DNA of 64,000 nucleotides from Pegoplata infirma (Eukaryota; Arthropoda; Insecta; Diptera; Anthomyiidae). Of this stretch, positions 21,515-33,303 are shown in pieces (position 1 is the first letter of the stretch; each line of letters opens with the position of its first letter). The position numbers were made by a program, and so were the translations under genes. The notes beneath the pieces were generated by a model, which did not search any database, was not told the origin of the DNA, and saw nothing but the letters and a program-made list of their open reading frames with translations. The stretch is taken from assembly GCA_963921195.1 (NCBI GenBank), contig OY992540.1, forward strand, positions 22,890,262 to 22,954,261, in the 5' to 3' direction.

Positions 21515-22390
21515 TATTGGAATTTCTTGCTTAATACTTTGGTTTTTGGTTAATTTTTAACACACATTTTAATTACATTTTTTTTAAAAAATCCTTCTTC
21601 CTAAATCTTTAAACTCTGCATAATTTAACAATTTCGTTTAAAATTTTCTTAATATTCTTTTGCATTTAATTCCTGAAATATATATTTTACCACTTTTTAG
21701 CTTCATTTTTTGCCATGACAGATGTTTTAAAACTCTGAAACAATAAAAGAAAAAAAAAACGAAAAGAAATTAAACATCACACTAAAATAAAAATCTCTTG
21801 AAGCCATGCACTGGTTATGACTGTTGTTGAATGTGCATGCATACATAGTAAATTTAAATTGGTAATAAAAATGACAAAAATAACAATCTACTAACGTAAC
21901 TACCACTGAATGTTAAAATCTTGGAAAAGGACGAATAAAAAATATGAAAACAAGAAAGGAAAACTAATTGAGGAATAGTCACTAGACGAAAAGAAATGTG
22001 TTCACTCACAGTAACAACTCGTCAGAATGGATACTATGAAATAAAGAAGTAGAGTTTAAGAATAGTAAAAAAAATGCCTGCGAATTTTTTACTCTTGCCC
22101 AACACATTAAATTATGATAATGCTTTGCGGAAGATTTGGGTGTACTTGGCAAAGCAAAGTTTTTTTTTGAAAAAATAATGTTATATTACTTTGCTATTCC
22201 ATGCAAAACGAATTGAAATATCAGTCGAGGACCCCATTAAAAAACCAAAAGAGCTGTACATTTCGTAAGTTAGTGCAAAAATAAGTGCAAAAAAGTGTTT
22301 TTACATTTTGGAGAGTATAAAAGATTCGGCACCAAAGAATATAACACTCTCACTTGTTTTATGTACATGTGATAAACAAATGGAAAATTT
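21515..22390. other. Noncoding DNA
   Basis: Mostly moderately complex AT-rich sequence that may be host intergenic DNA. A short ATAAAAGATTCGGCACC block at 22318 resembles the dispersed motif of 4287-4342. No gene is supported. Confidence 0.45.
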
Positions 22391-23120
22391 TTATGCGAAA
22401 AGCTTAGACTTGGTGAAAAAGTAGTTTTGGTAAAAAAAAGTTATTTTTTTCACGAAAAACAAAATTATGTTAAAAAAAAATTTTATGAACCCAAAATTTT
22501 TGGTGAAAAAAAATTTTGATGAAAAAAAGTTTTTAATGAATTTTTTGATGAAAAGAATAATTTTTTGATGTAAAAAAATTGTTAAAAAAAATATGAAAAA
22601 AAAATTTTGGTGAGAAAAAAGTTGATAATAAAAAACTTGATAAAAAAATTTGATGAAAAAAAATTGATGAAAAAATATATGATTAAAAAAAAAATTATGA
22701 AAAAAAATTTTGATGGAAAAAAAATTTGATGAAAAAAAAATTTGAAAAATTTGAAAATTAATGAAAAAAATGATAAAAAAAAATTGATGTAATAACAAAA
22801 AAATGTTTGAAAAAAAATTTTGATAAAAAAAAATTTATAAAAACAAAAAAATTAATGAAAAAAAAAAAAAATTATGAAAAAAAATTTGATGAAAAGAAAA
22901 ATTTCATGACAAAAAAAAAATTGATAAAAAAAAAATTGATGGCAACAAATTGATGAAAAAAAAATTGATAAAAAAGAAAATGATGAAAAAAAAAATTTGA
23001 TGGAAAAAAATTTGATGGAAAGAAAATTTGATGAAAAAAAAAAAAAAAAAAATTATGAAAAAAAAAAATTTCTAGAAAAAAAAAAAATTGATGAAAAAAA
23101 AATTTTGTTGTTGAAAAATA
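22391..23120. repeat. A-rich (GATGAAAAAAA)n low-complexity tract
   Basis: About 730 bp of loosely repeated TTGATGAAAAAAAA / AATTTTGATG units. Open frames on both strands translate it into Phe- or Lys-rich strings and are not genes. The TATTCACCAGGTG segment just downstream also flanks the similar tract at 16.0-16.26 kb (near 16912), so both tracts may belong to one repeat family. Confidence 0.8.
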
Positions 23121-23795
23121 TTTTTGTTACTTTTTATTCACCAGGTGCTGAAAAACCGTTTTATTCACCACGAGGTGAACTATTATCTAAGTTACAAACC
23201 CAAGTTATTAAAATTTTTGGTTTTAAGAAAATGAAAATAGTAATTCTTGTTTTCTTTTTCGTTAATTGTTAGCTTATATAGTAGTCAAACTGAGGTGGCG
23301 TCCTGCAACTTTTTTAAATTTAGACACCAGCCTAAAAACATTAAACAAATTTAAAATTAAGAAAAAATGTTTAAGAATTTTAGAGACTTCTTAGTATTTG
23401 CTTTAATTTGATTTGAAGTTTGGTCTTGTTAAAAGACTTTCTACTGTCCTTATAAAGAGTAGAATCATAACATGGAAATTTTTCCATTAAAAGAAAACTC
23501 AAACAATCAGAAAAGTAAAAAAGAGATTACAATGGCAAAAAATAAGTTATCACAGTCAAAAAAATATGCTAAAACGGAAAACATGGCCATTTAAAAAAAG
23601 AGGATATAAAAACGTTTTTTAGGACAAAATGGAAAATCTCATAAAAATTATGATTTAAAAGAGAATATATAAATAACGTTTTTTATTTGAGTTTGTTTTA
23701 ATTAGTTAAACTCAGCATTTTTTTTTAACAACTTAATACTAATTTAAAATTTTATGATAAAGTAAAATTTGTTTTATATAGTTTGGATTTTATAG
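23121..23795. other. Noncoding DNA
   Basis: Two TTTTATTCACCA blocks at the left, then ordinary AT-rich sequence. No feature is supported. Confidence 0.4.
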
Positions 23796-23797
23796 TA

Positions 23798-25760
23798 CAC
23801 TCAAAAAAAAAAACTGTAAAGTTAGCAAAAAAAGCTTGTAAACGTACAAGAAAATTTGATGATTTTGAACCCACAATTTTTTTGGTAAAGTTAGCAAAAA
23901 CGTTTTGCTAAAAATTAGTTAACTGAAATTTGTTTTATTTCAACTTAGTTCATACTAGGGATGCCAAACGGGAAATCCCGAATCCCGAAATCCCGGGATT
24001 TTTCGGGATTGACAAATCCCGAATCCCGGGATTTATATTTTTCAATCCCGGGATTTTTCGGGATTTTCCGGGATTGACAAATCCCGAAAAATCCCGGGAT
24101 TTCGGGATTTTTTGTTAAATTTCATAATCAAAATTGACCATTTCTTCAGTATTTGTTTTACAATTTAAACAAAATCGATATTGTTTGAAAGGTCTTTGAG
24201 ATACCTTTCAAATGAGGCATGTTGGGCTTAAATTCTCTTGCTCTTTGGGAGGTAAATCACATTTTTAGGGCGGATTACTCAATACACTGTTTTTATGAAA
24301 CAGATAAATTTCTCCGTGAGTTATTCTATAACGGAGTTTTTAGTATTCCAGCTGTAAAGTTTATATTCAACAGTTTTTGTTCTTATTTGAGCGTTATAAG
24401 TTAGGAAATTGAATATATCTCTCCGATCCAATTTTTGTTAGAAACAGCAGCGAAAAAAATTGAACAGGGGTGTGTTTTGCGACGGCGTCGGGGTCAGACA
24501 CTGGGAACAACTTACTCTTGTCAAAAATGCTATCAACTTTGTTAATAAAATTTTGTATTTACATATTTAAAGAAATATTTTATTAATTTTCAAATACCCT
24601 ACCCTGTAACTTAAAACTTTGACATCAAAATAAATGTTTAAAAAAGTTACATTTTTCAGAAGTTAATTTAAATCCAAATAGGGAAAATTGTTTCCCAATG
24701 TCGGCTTTTGCCCTTTAACGAACTAATGACCATAAGAAATAAACTGCAGGGTCTAGCTCTTTTGGTTTGGACTGCATCGTGTCTTTCACAGACTTGGAGC
24801 AGTACCAGTTGAGTTAAGTTGTTCCTAAATGCTGATCCAGATGCCGTTAAGTGGCTGAAGAATATTGACAATATCTAATTCTTATCTATAATATACGATA
24901 AATAAGTAATTAAATATTAAATTATATATTTTTTTTTTTAAATATAACGTTAAAAAGTTTAATTTTAATAAATCCCGAAATCCCGAAAAATCCCGAAATC
25001 CTGAAAAATCCCGGGATCCCGAAAAATCCCGAAATCCCGAAAAATCCCGGGATCCCGGGATTGTGATTTCAAAATCCCGAATCCCGGGATTTGTAAATGT
25101 CAATCCCGTTTGGCATCCCTAGTTCATACACATTTCAGGACCCCACTGGGTTCGGACCCGATAGGTCCAGACCCCGATGGGCCTAGACCTAGTTGGGTTC
25201 CTTAAAAATCGTCATAGTTTTTGATCCAAAATTTGTGTCCGTTTCGCTCTACCTTGCTTAGTTTTTGAGATACGTGATTTTAGGGGACCACCGGGGTTTT
25301 GAGAATTACAAAACTCGATAACTTCAAAAATATTACTCGGAGAGCTTTCGGTCTTGTTCTACGTGTTGAGAGCTACAAAAATGCTTTTGGACTTTTTGTT
25401 GTGTCGGCAATTTTTACCGAGATATGAGCATTTTAAAATTTTCGGGAATGCTAACTCGAATGATAGCTCGAGAACCAAAAATGGCCTCCGTTTTGCTCTA
25501 TCTGGCTTAGTTTCCGAGATAGCGCCATTTTAAGTTTTCTGAAAATAAAAAAAAAAAATAGCATTTATTTTTGTTAATATTAGCAAAAAACCTTGTAAAA
25601 ATGTTGTCAACTCACTTTCAAATTTAGCAAAAGGAATTAGTTCAAAGTTTGTTTAAAATTGCTAATGTGGTAAATGAAGTTTACAAGAATTTTTTGCTAA
25701 CATGCTAATCTCAACTAAAAATTTGCTAAAAGTTAGCTAACTAGCGTATTTTTTTGAGTG
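23798..25760. mobile_element. CACTCAAAA TIR element, copy 1 (hAT inside)
   Basis: The tips CACTCAAAAAAA and TTTTTTTGAGTG are flanked by TA (23796-23797 and 25761-25762). Its own ~790 bp match the copy at 59937-60779 along their length, including CCCGATAGGTCCAGACCCC-type GC-rich sequence and TTAGCAAAAA repeats. A hAT element sits at 23956-25121; copy 2 shows the unoccupied GTTCATAC site. Non-coding. Confidence 0.9.
23956..25121. mobile_element. hAT-type element with CCCGGGATTT repeats
   Basis: A near-perfect 17-bp TIR TAGGGATGCCAAACGGG is present at both ends, flanked by the 8-bp duplication GTTCATAC (23948-23955 and 25122-25129, fitting nTnnnnAn). The subterminal 100-150 bp on both sides are built from AATCCCGAA / CCCGGGATTT motifs repeated more than ten times. 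The paralogous locus near 60088 keeps a single GTTCATAC. About 800 bp of interior shows no recognisable transposase, so it is non-autonomous. Confidence 0.95.
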
Positions 25761-25901
25761 TAAGACATTTAGGTTGTAACAACACTAGAGAGGAAGGCTT
25801 AAAAATAGATTTGGAATTTTTTCATGACAGGACTGTCTGAGGTTTATTTTAAATATTTCAATTCAAGTTTAAGTTAATTTTAAATTCAGAATGTAATGGT
25901 A

Positions 25902-26131
25902 CACCCAAATAAAAACGTGGGTATTTAATACTAAAAATTTAACTAAATTTTAGTCCAAAAGGACGTAGTGCAGGAATTGGTAACCAATACTAAAAATTTT
26001 TACTAATATTATGTAAATCCAGTAAAAATTACTAATTTTAGTACTTTGAAGATACTAAAATTAGTAACTAATTAGTAGATTTTGGTACAAAATCACCTAC
26101 TAAACCTTTTACTGTAGAATTATTTTGAGTG
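25902..26131. mobile_element. 230-bp MITE, copy D1
   Basis: The left tip CACCCAAATAAAAACGTGGG and right tip TTATTTTGAGTG are flanked by TA (25900-25901 and 26132-26133). It is about 90% identical by eye to the copy at 30488-30723, with repeated TACTAAAATT/AATTTTAGTA motifs inside. Non-coding. Confidence 0.88.
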
Positions 26132-26133
26132 TA

Positions 26134-27404
26134 TTTTTTAGCTTTTTTTTTTAGTGAAAGTGTACTTCTTTCAGCTATTTTAAATTTAAATTTTCCATAA
26201 AAAATCGTTTAAAAAATCCTTTTTTTTTGTTTCTTAACTCTTTTTATATAGTTTTGTGGTTTCTTTTGTGGTTAGCTTAATATATTTTTGATTTTTTTTT
26301 TTCATTTTTAGTAATTTTTGTTTTTGTTAGAAGTATAACTGTGTACTTATTTCTATACAATTTTTCTTTACATGTCAACTTTAGAATTGTAACAATACTT
26401 CTTTTTCTGCTAGTTATTTTTCTATATGTCATTTCACAAAAAAAAAAATAAAAAAACGGAAAACACCAAACTGTTACAATACCACTAGGAACAGGCTGTC
26501 AGTAAACAAGAAGAAAAAAAAAAAAAAAAAAATATCTAAAACTATTCAACAAAAGAATTTAGGAAAAAATAAAACAACTAAACTGCATTGAAAAACAAAA
26601 AAAAATTCTGTAGTCACATGCACCAACCAGTTTGAGACTTAAAAACTAACAAAAAAAGAGAAAAAACAAAAACCCCAGAGGACAACTGTCGCCAACATAC
26701 ACGTTAGAGTGACATTTTTATCTTTAACTTTTGATTTTCCAAAGTATCTAAATTTTAATTCTACTGGACCTAAAATATATGTGTTTGAAAGTAAACACCA
26801 ATCAGCCCGTGGCGCTCAACAATTAAAATTTTGGGATTTTGAAAATTAAAAAAAAAAGTTTTAAAAAAAATGTCTTGCAACACATGATGTTTATTCATTT
26901 TGATGCGCTGAACACACATGTTAAAAAAAATAAAATCGGTCGAACGGTTATCGCTATTAGAAATTTGCAAAAAAAAATTACATTCAATAATTTTTTTTTT
27001 AAAAAATCTCATAATCTTTTTCCTTGACCCTTGAGATAAGCCCCTTGAGATAAGCTTTTATTTAAAATTAAGGTGAGCCAAACTTGCTCATTTTAAACCG
27101 TGGCTTCCATCAATTAAAGATTTTTTTTTTTTTAGAAAATTTTTACCAAAAGCTCTAAACATTTATCGAAGGTCGCCATGATTTAAAATGTTTTGATTTG
27201 ACTAAAGTTAAGTTTAGATAAAAGTTTGATTCATGATTTAGTAAATAGACAGTGGAAACAAATTTTAACATTTCTTTTAAAAAATTTTTTGAACGTAGGA
27301 AAAAAGCCGCCATTTTTAGACATTTTTTTGACAAATATCGAAATTTCGATATGTTGGAAACCGCTCGACTGATTTCAGAAATTTTTTTATTTTTATATAA
27401 AAAA
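26134..27404. other. Noncoding DNA
   Basis: 26.13-26.70 kb is A/T-rich sequence of moderate complexity, possibly host DNA. From about 26.93 kb the ATCGGTCGAACGG block belongs to the dispersed repeat also seen at 13.45, 29.7 and 63.36 kb. Overlapping short open frames on both strands are not supported as genes. Confidence 0.45.
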
Positions 27405-27829
27405 TAACACTGTGCTAGTCGCAAAAATTAGCAAGCTGGAAACCCTGCTGGTAAAGCTAGTTCGGGTACGCTGACTTTAATGTTGCTAGCCGTTTTTCGA
27501 AGTTAGCATATAATATTGTAAAGCCTTGGTACTACAAAAATTAAATTTTAATGCTTTTGGAATAATTTTTAAATATAAATTTAGAAAATGCATTCTGTTT
27601 TTTCGCAAAAAAAAATTTTCCGCAAAAAAAAAAAAAATTTCGCAAAAAAAAATTTTCCTCGAAAAAAAATTTCCGCGAAATTTTTTTTTTTCGAAAAATT
27701 TTGTGTCTTTTATTTATCATATTCTACTCATTTTCATAAACTAATAAGAAAATATAAAAAAATTTGGAAAAAAAAATTCGCGAAAAAAAATTTACGCGAA
27801 TAATTTTTTTTTTTGTATTGAGTTTAGAT

Positions 27830-29182
27830 CAGCGATTACCAACCTATGGTACGCGTACCACTAGGGGGTACGTGAAACTGTCCGCAGGGGTACGCAAAAT
27901 TGTAGTAATTTGGACTAGAGATGGTCACATGAGCAGATTAGAGCGGGATTCATGTGATTTACGCGTGATCACGAATTCAATTTTACTCACGTAATTGTGA
28001 GTGAGTGTGAGTGGAGTAAAAAATTGTGTAAGGGAGTGTGCGTGAGTTTGTGATTTATTTTCTCTTCATATTTCCTTTCATACCAAAAAAAAAGCAACAA
28101 AAAATTTTAAAATTTGGCTTTTAGTCCCGAAAAAAGCAAAAAAAAAGTGAAATTTCGCTGAACTTTAAATTTTGCTGAAAATTTTGAAAGATTTTTGAGA
28201 TATTAGTTTTTGATTTTTATTTGTATAAATAAGAGTTTTGTGAGTGTGAGTCAACGTGAGCGTGAGTGAAGCTTGCCTGAGTGCACGTGAGTGTGAGTTG
28301 TATTAAATTAACTCACGTGATTGTCAGTGAGTGTGAGTAGAGTGTGAGTCGTGAGCGTGAGTGAGTGTGAGTCAAAAATCACTCACGAGCCAATCTTTAA
28401 TTTGGACATTCGTTTTAAATTAACCTTTTAATGCTGGATCCGCATCTGGCTTCCAAAGTTTTTCATAACATCAGGTTTTTAAGAAAGTTGAGGCCAAAGA
28501 TCACAAAAAAGGAATTTTTGTGCAATTTAGAGAGCATTTTATGCGATATTTTTGGATGATATTTTGAGATCTGACCACTTGTTTTTGACTAACCTTTCGA
28601 TGCTGATTCCAAATATGCATCCCAAATTTCTAATGATGTCAGATTTTTGAGAAAATTTATGTGTTTTTGGGCATTTCTGAGACGGGTTGTGATAGAGCGG
28701 AAATTTTGGTACCATTTGTTAAGCTCAAAATGCCCTTTCATTGTATATACGAGGGTGTTTCATTCGAAAAGTCACGGAATTATTGATCTGCACTAGTAAT
28801 AAAAAAACATTTAAAAATAGATTAAAACATTATGTTTCCGCCCCCTGTGATGGGTTTTTGGAACTTTTTTTAAGAGTTCAAAGAAAGGTCCGTTGTTTTA
28901 ATTTTTGTGTTTTTGTTCTGCAGAAAAATCAGCTCAAAATCCGCGTATTCATATGCATTGAACCACCCCAAGGAGCGAACATTTTTCCAAAAAATACCAC
29001 CATCGTTTTGATCTTCCCTAAATCCCTCAAAAAAATGATAATAACGCAGATCAAAAATTTCACAATTAGCTGTAATATTTATATGTGAAATCTTTTAACG
29101 AAAACAAAAAACTCGTTGGGGGTACGCGGCTGATAAAACTTTAAATTAGGGGTACGCGAGCCAAAAAGGTTGGTAACCGTTG
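27830..29182. mobile_element. hAT-type element with GGTACGCG motifs
   Basis: The TIRs CAGCGATTACCAACCT and AGGTTGGTAACCGTTG are flanked by GTTTAGAT at 27822-27829 and 29183-29190 (8 bp, nTnnnnAn). Near both ends GGGGTACGC is repeated. The equivalent site in copy B reads a single GAGTTTAGATAATAAAC at about 32253, an empty-site proof. Another hAT-type element is nested at 27916-28399. No transposase is recognised. Confidence 0.95.
27916..28399. mobile_element. hAT-type MITE with GTGAGT repeats, nested
   Basis: The imperfect TIRs TAGAGATGGTCACATGAG and CTCACGAGCCAATCTTTA (13 of 18 matching) are flanked by ATTTGGAC at 27908-27915 and 28400-28407 (8 bp, nTnnnnAn). GTGAGTGTGAGT / ACTCACGTGA motifs fill the subterminal 100-150 bp on each side. 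It sits inside another hAT-type element. Confidence 0.88.
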
Positions 29183-29507
29183 GTTTAGATGATAAAAATT
29201 CAGCAATTGTCTAAATAATATGAAAAAATTGTTTTTTTACTTAAAAATAAAAAAATAAAAAATAGTCGCGAATATTGCTAATACATACGCTAACTTTGAA
29301 AAAAAAATGATATTTCAATGGGATTTAGTGAACACGAACTAGCTTTACCAGATGTCTGTCGTAAATTCAACCAATTTTTTCACGAAAATAAAGATTTTTC
29401 GCGAACAAAAAATGGCTAGCACCATTGAATTCAGCTTAACCGAATTAACTTTACCAGTAGGGTGCCCAGGTTGTTAAAAAAAATTGTCAAATTCGAGCAC
29501 AGTGTAA

Positions 29508-30282
29508 TTTATCGTAAGATATTTTAATTTATTTTTTTATTTTTCAAAAATTGTTAGATTTTTTGGTGAAATTTTCGAAATTCAACACTTTGATCAAATG
29601 GCGCCACCCAAAATAAGTTTATAAGTTGAATGAAAGACTTCTTAATTTCTATGAAAAAGTCAAGGAAAAGAAATTTTGAGATTTTTTTTTTTAAATTTCT
29701 TGACTGCATTTTTTTTTTTGAAATTTTAATAAATCTAAAATATTTTTAATATTATTTTTGATATTCGTGTTCATCGCATTAAAATTATAATAATTTTATA
29801 CCTATGAGTTTACAAATTTATCTGGAAGCTCAAAAGCGGAAGAAATTTATTTTTCCCATACAAAAAATGCCAGTTTAATACACGTATTTGGAAAAAAAAA
29901 AAAAAATATTCTATGATTTCAAAAAAAATAAAAAAAACGTTCACCCAAAAACTATATACACGTCAGTAAGAATCTAGCAAAACGAATATAGATTGTAATG
30001 TTTGCTTTTAGTTTTAGTTACAAAATGTTTTATTTATTTATTTGGTTTTCACCCTACACCACAGGGTGTTAAAGAAACTAATTTTAAATTTAGGTTGACA
30101 TACGGAACAAATAACCGGAATTGAAACAATAGTTTAAAGAAGATAATTAATTTCATGTTATGCAAACATTTAGTAGAACTTTGTGGTTTTATAAATAACA
30201 CTGTGCAACAAATTTTTTGTGTATCTAGTGTATCTGGAATAACAAGAAAAATTAAATAAAAGACTACTAGTAGGGATAGGTT
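29508..30282. other. Diverged repeat DNA
   Basis: The block GATATTCGTGTTCATCGCATT (split here: GATATTCGTG then TTCATCGCATT) near 29760 belongs to the dispersed repeat also present at 13.48 and 63.38 kb. At 30198 a CACTGTGCAACA tip preceded by TAA looks like a further CACTGTG element end whose partner was not found. No gene. Confidence 0.45.
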
Positions 30283-30487
30283 CTAGGATAGGTCCTTGGG
30301 ATAGGTCCTTGGATAATTCCATGGGATATGTCCCACAATAGGTCCCCGGGATAGGTCCTAGGATAGGTCCTTGGGATTGAGCTCTCTGGTAGGACCTATG
30401 ATAGGTCCCTGGGATAGGTCATCGAATAATTCTGTGTGATAAGTCACTGGGGATAGGTCCTAGGATAGTTTCCTGTGATATTTCCTA

Positions 30488-30723
30488 CACCAAAAAAAAA
30501 AAAAATACGTGGGTATTAAATACTAAAAATTTAACAAAATTTTAGTTCAAAAGGACCTAGTGCAGGAATTGGTAACCGATACTAAAATTGTTTACTAATA
30601 TTATTCAAAACCAGTAAAAATTACTAATTTTAGTACTTTGAAAATACTAAAATTAGTAACTAATTAGTAGATTTTATTGCAAAATCACTTACTAAACCTT
30701 TTACTGTAGAATTATTTTGAGTG
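30488..30723. mobile_element. 236-bp MITE, copy D2
   Basis: The tips CACCAAAAAAAA and TTATTTTGAGTG are flanked by TA (30486-30487 and 30724-30725). It is clearly homologous along its whole length to the copy at 25902-26131. It interrupts the TAGGTCC array, so it is younger than that array. Confidence 0.9.
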
Positions 30724-31001
30724 TAGGAAAGGTCCAAAGAAAGGTCCCTGGGATAGGTTCCTGTGATAGGTCGCTGTGATAAGTTAATATATTCCCAGGG
30801 AATAGAAAAGGTTCCTTGGCATACGTCCCTGGGGATTGGTCCTAGGATAGGTCCTTGGGATAGGTCCTAGGATATGTCCCTGGGGATAGGTCCTAGGATA
30901 GGTCCCTGGGGATAGGTCCTAGTATATGTCCCTGGGGATAGGTCCTAAGATAGGTCCCTGGGGATAGGTCCTAGGACAGGTCCCTGGGTGGGTCCTAGCA
31001 A

Positions 31002-31148
31002 CGGCGTATGCAGGACTGTTTTTTCAGGGCCCAACAACAACAACAAAAAAATTTTTGTTGTTTTTTTCGTGAGATTTGTGTTTTCCAATACATATAAAAA
31101 AAATATTTTTTTGTTGTTGTTATTGGGCCCCCCCCTCTGTATACGCCG
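31002..31148. mobile_element. 147-bp inverted-repeat element
   Basis: CGGCGTATGCAG at the left and CTGTATACGCCG at the right are inverted copies. Inside, GGGCCCAACAACAACAACAA faces TTGTTGTTGTTATTGGGCCC, so the whole unit folds into a hairpin. The target duplication is unclear. An ATACGCCG tip also occurs at about 16321. Confidence 0.7.
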
Positions 31149-31161
31149 ATGGGTCCTAGGA

Positions 31162-31641
31162 TAGAGCTGCAAAACTATCGATAGTCGTCCCATTCGATAT
31201 TTTCGATAGTTTGTTTTTAAACTATCGATAGTATCGAATATTTTAAAGAATTGTAAGTTTTTGAATAAAATTACGTTTTTTTACGTTAAAACGGGGTATT
31301 TCTGAACACACAAATAAGTAACAGTTTTTGCCGTTCACTGCCATTCCAGTCTATTTTAACTGACTACGGCGATCTTCCACCGTAACGGCTTATTCTGTTT
31401 AGACCTTTTATTTCGATACAAGATTAACAGGAGATTCCCATCAATGCCTTTATACTTTAAAAAGTAGGATTATTCCAAAATAATTTTAAAAACTGTTCAT
31501 TTTTTGATTAATTTTTCAGCAAATGGCAATCTATTTGAAGCTGATTTTTTTCCGGCGATAGTATCGCTATCGGGTAAAAACTATCGATAGTCCATTTCAC
31601 ATGAAACTATCGATAGTACCATCGATAGTTTTGCAGCTCTA
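31162..31641. mobile_element. hAT-type MITE with TATCGATA arrays
   Basis: The perfect 14-bp TIR TAGAGCTGCAAAAC is flanked by the 8-bp duplication TCCTAGGA (31154-31161 and 31642-31649), cut from the tandem array. Four perfect TATCGATA sites lie near the ends (31176, 31223, 31582, 31608), with several near matches between. About 300 bp of interior is unremarkable and non-coding. TATCGATA is the known DREF recognition element of flies; see findings. Confidence 0.93.
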
Positions 31642-31790
31642 TCCTAGGATAGCTTCAAGGAGAGGTCCTAGGATAGCTCCTAGGAGAGGTCCTAGACGAG
31701 ATCTCTGGGGTAGTCCTAGGATAGGTCCAGGGATAGGTCATGGGATAGGTTCCTCGGATAGATCCCTGGGATAGGTCCTACAAAATTCAC

Positions 31791-31902
31791 TCTTTTGCTG
31801 TATTTTTTGTTAACACTTGAATAATAATTCACTTTTTTTTCATTTTTTGTATAAAATGTAAATAATTGTAAATAAAAAGTGAATAATTATTTTGAATAAT
31901 TA
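31791..31902. repeat. GTGAATAATTATT repeat, left part
   Basis: Diverged short repeats of AATTCACT and AAAAGTGAATAATTATT. The continuation lies at 32767-32935 on the other side of the inserted CACTGTGCT copy B, so this is one older repeat unit that was split. Confidence 0.55.
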
Positions 31903-32766
31903 CACTGTGCTAGTCGCAATGGGGCTAGCCGTTTTTCGAAATTAGAGCTCGTATTCGCGATATTCCAGATTTAAAATTGTAAAGCCTTGGTAATACAAAA
32001 CTTAAATTTTTATGCTTTTGGAATAGTTTTTAAATCTAAATTTAGAAAATGCATTGTATTTTTTCGCGAAATAAAAAATTTCCGCGAAAAAAAATATTTC
32101 TTTTCGAAAAATTTTGTGTCAGTTATGTATTGTATTCTACTCATTTACACAATTTAATAGCAAAATAAAACAAATTTGGAAAAAAATTTCGCGAAAAAAA
32201 ATTCGCGAAAAAAATGTCCGCGAATAATTTTTTTTTTTTTAATATTTAATAGAGTTTAGATAATAAACATTCAGCAATTGCCTAAATAATATAAAAAAAT
32301 TGTTTTTTTTTACTTAAAAATAAAAAAAACATAATCGCGAATATCGCTAATACATGCACTAACTTTGAAAAAACTGATATTACAATGGCATTTAGTGTAC
32401 ACGAACTAGCTTTACCAGATGGCTGTCCTAAATTCAAATCAAACTAAAAATATTTGCATTAAACCAATTTTTTCACGAAAATAAAAATTTTTCGCAAACA
32501 AATAATTTTTTCGCGAAAAAAAATTCACGGTATTATGGTTTGTTATGTTAGTTTAACAGACTTGAATGGTTTTAAATTTAAGAATTATCGCAAAAGTTTA
32601 AAAATATCGTTTTTATTGTACATCAACATTTCAAATCGCGAATATCGCGAATATAAGCGCTAACTTCGAATAACGGCTAGCACCATTGAATTCAGCGTAC
32701 TCGAATTAACTTTACCAGTAGGGTGCCCAGCATGTTAAAAAAAAAGTGTCAAATTCGAGCACAGTG
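31903..32766. mobile_element. CACTGTGCT TIR element, copy B
   Basis: It begins CACTGTGCTAGTCGC and ends GAGCACAGTG. The flanks are TTA and TTG, an imperfect 3-bp duplication. It matches copy A (27408-29504) throughout, including TTTCGCGAAAAAAA and the GAGTTTAGATAATAAAC site that is unoccupied here. Non-coding. Confidence 0.85.
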
Positions 32767-32935
32767 TTGTTCACCTTTTTGATTCACTTTTTGTATAAAA
32801 TATTACAAAAGTGAACAAAAAAGTGAATAATTATTTATAATTATAATAATTGTACACTTTTTATACACAATTATTTATATTTTATACAAAAAGTGAATAA
32901 TTATTCACGTTTTTCTTGGGGATTTTCAGTGTTAA
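32767..32935. repeat. GTGAATAATTATT repeat, right part
   Basis: Contains several TTTTATAC / GTATAAAA and AAAAGTGAATAATTATT inverted and direct repeats that continue the unit to the left of copy B. Confidence 0.55.
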
Positions 32936-33303
32936 CAAAAACTGCAGCGAAGAAGTAAATTTAAAAAATTCATCAAAAATGGATCTTAGACCGATACTTC
33001 GAAGTGATTAAAAAAAATGAATAACGATGTCACTTATACAGTTTTTTAGTCATCCTTATAACGTGACAGCTTCCGAAATATGTTGATTGGTTTGGAATCA
33101 GGCGGCCAAAAAAAAGATTATTTTTGTACAAAAATTATTAGAAAATTTAGTTTTACTAAAAATATTTTTTTTGTCAAATTTTTTTGTACAAACATTATTA
33201 AAAACTTTTGTTTTACTAAAAACATTTTTTTTTTCAAAATTTGGAAACTTTTTAAAATTTTTTTTTTAAAAATTTCAGTATTGAAAATAAATGTTTTCGC
33301 TAT
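32936..33303. other. Noncoding DNA
   Basis: AT-rich. From 33110 to 33250 two or three copies of a ~60-bp TTTTTGTACAAA-ATTATTAGAAA-like unit are visible. Open frames on both strands translate these repeats and are not called. Confidence 0.45.

Larger units (their letters stand above)
27408..29504. mobile_element. CACTGTGCT TIR element, copy A
   Basis: The tips CACTGTGCTAGTCGC and GAGCACAGTG are flanked by TAA (27405-27407 and 29505-29507). The inner arms share ACTGGTAAAG(C/T)TA and GCTAGCC blocks over ~90 bp. The interior holds TTTCGCGAAAAAAA motifs. A second copy lies at 31903-32766 and lacks the hAT insertion at 27830-29182. A TWA duplication fits PIF/Harbinger, by inference. Confidence 0.85.
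30283..31790. repeat. TAGGTCC tandem array with three insertions
   Basis: Degenerate ~18-22-bp units of the form GGATAGGTCCCTGGG / TCCTAGGATAGG. They are broken by a TA-flanked MITE (30488-30723), a short inverted-repeat element (31002-31148) and a hAT MITE (31162-31641). The array is GC-richer than its surroundings and non-coding. A single unit-like patch also occurs near 15655. Confidence 0.88.

Noticed and set aside
22391..23272. Phe-rich and Lys-rich open frames
   Set aside because: Both strands are open because the DNA is a (GATGAAAAAAA)n tract.
24668..24871. hAT transposase fragment inside the 23956-25121 element
   Set aside because: No BED finger, RNase H-like or dimerisation-domain motif could be recognised in any frame.
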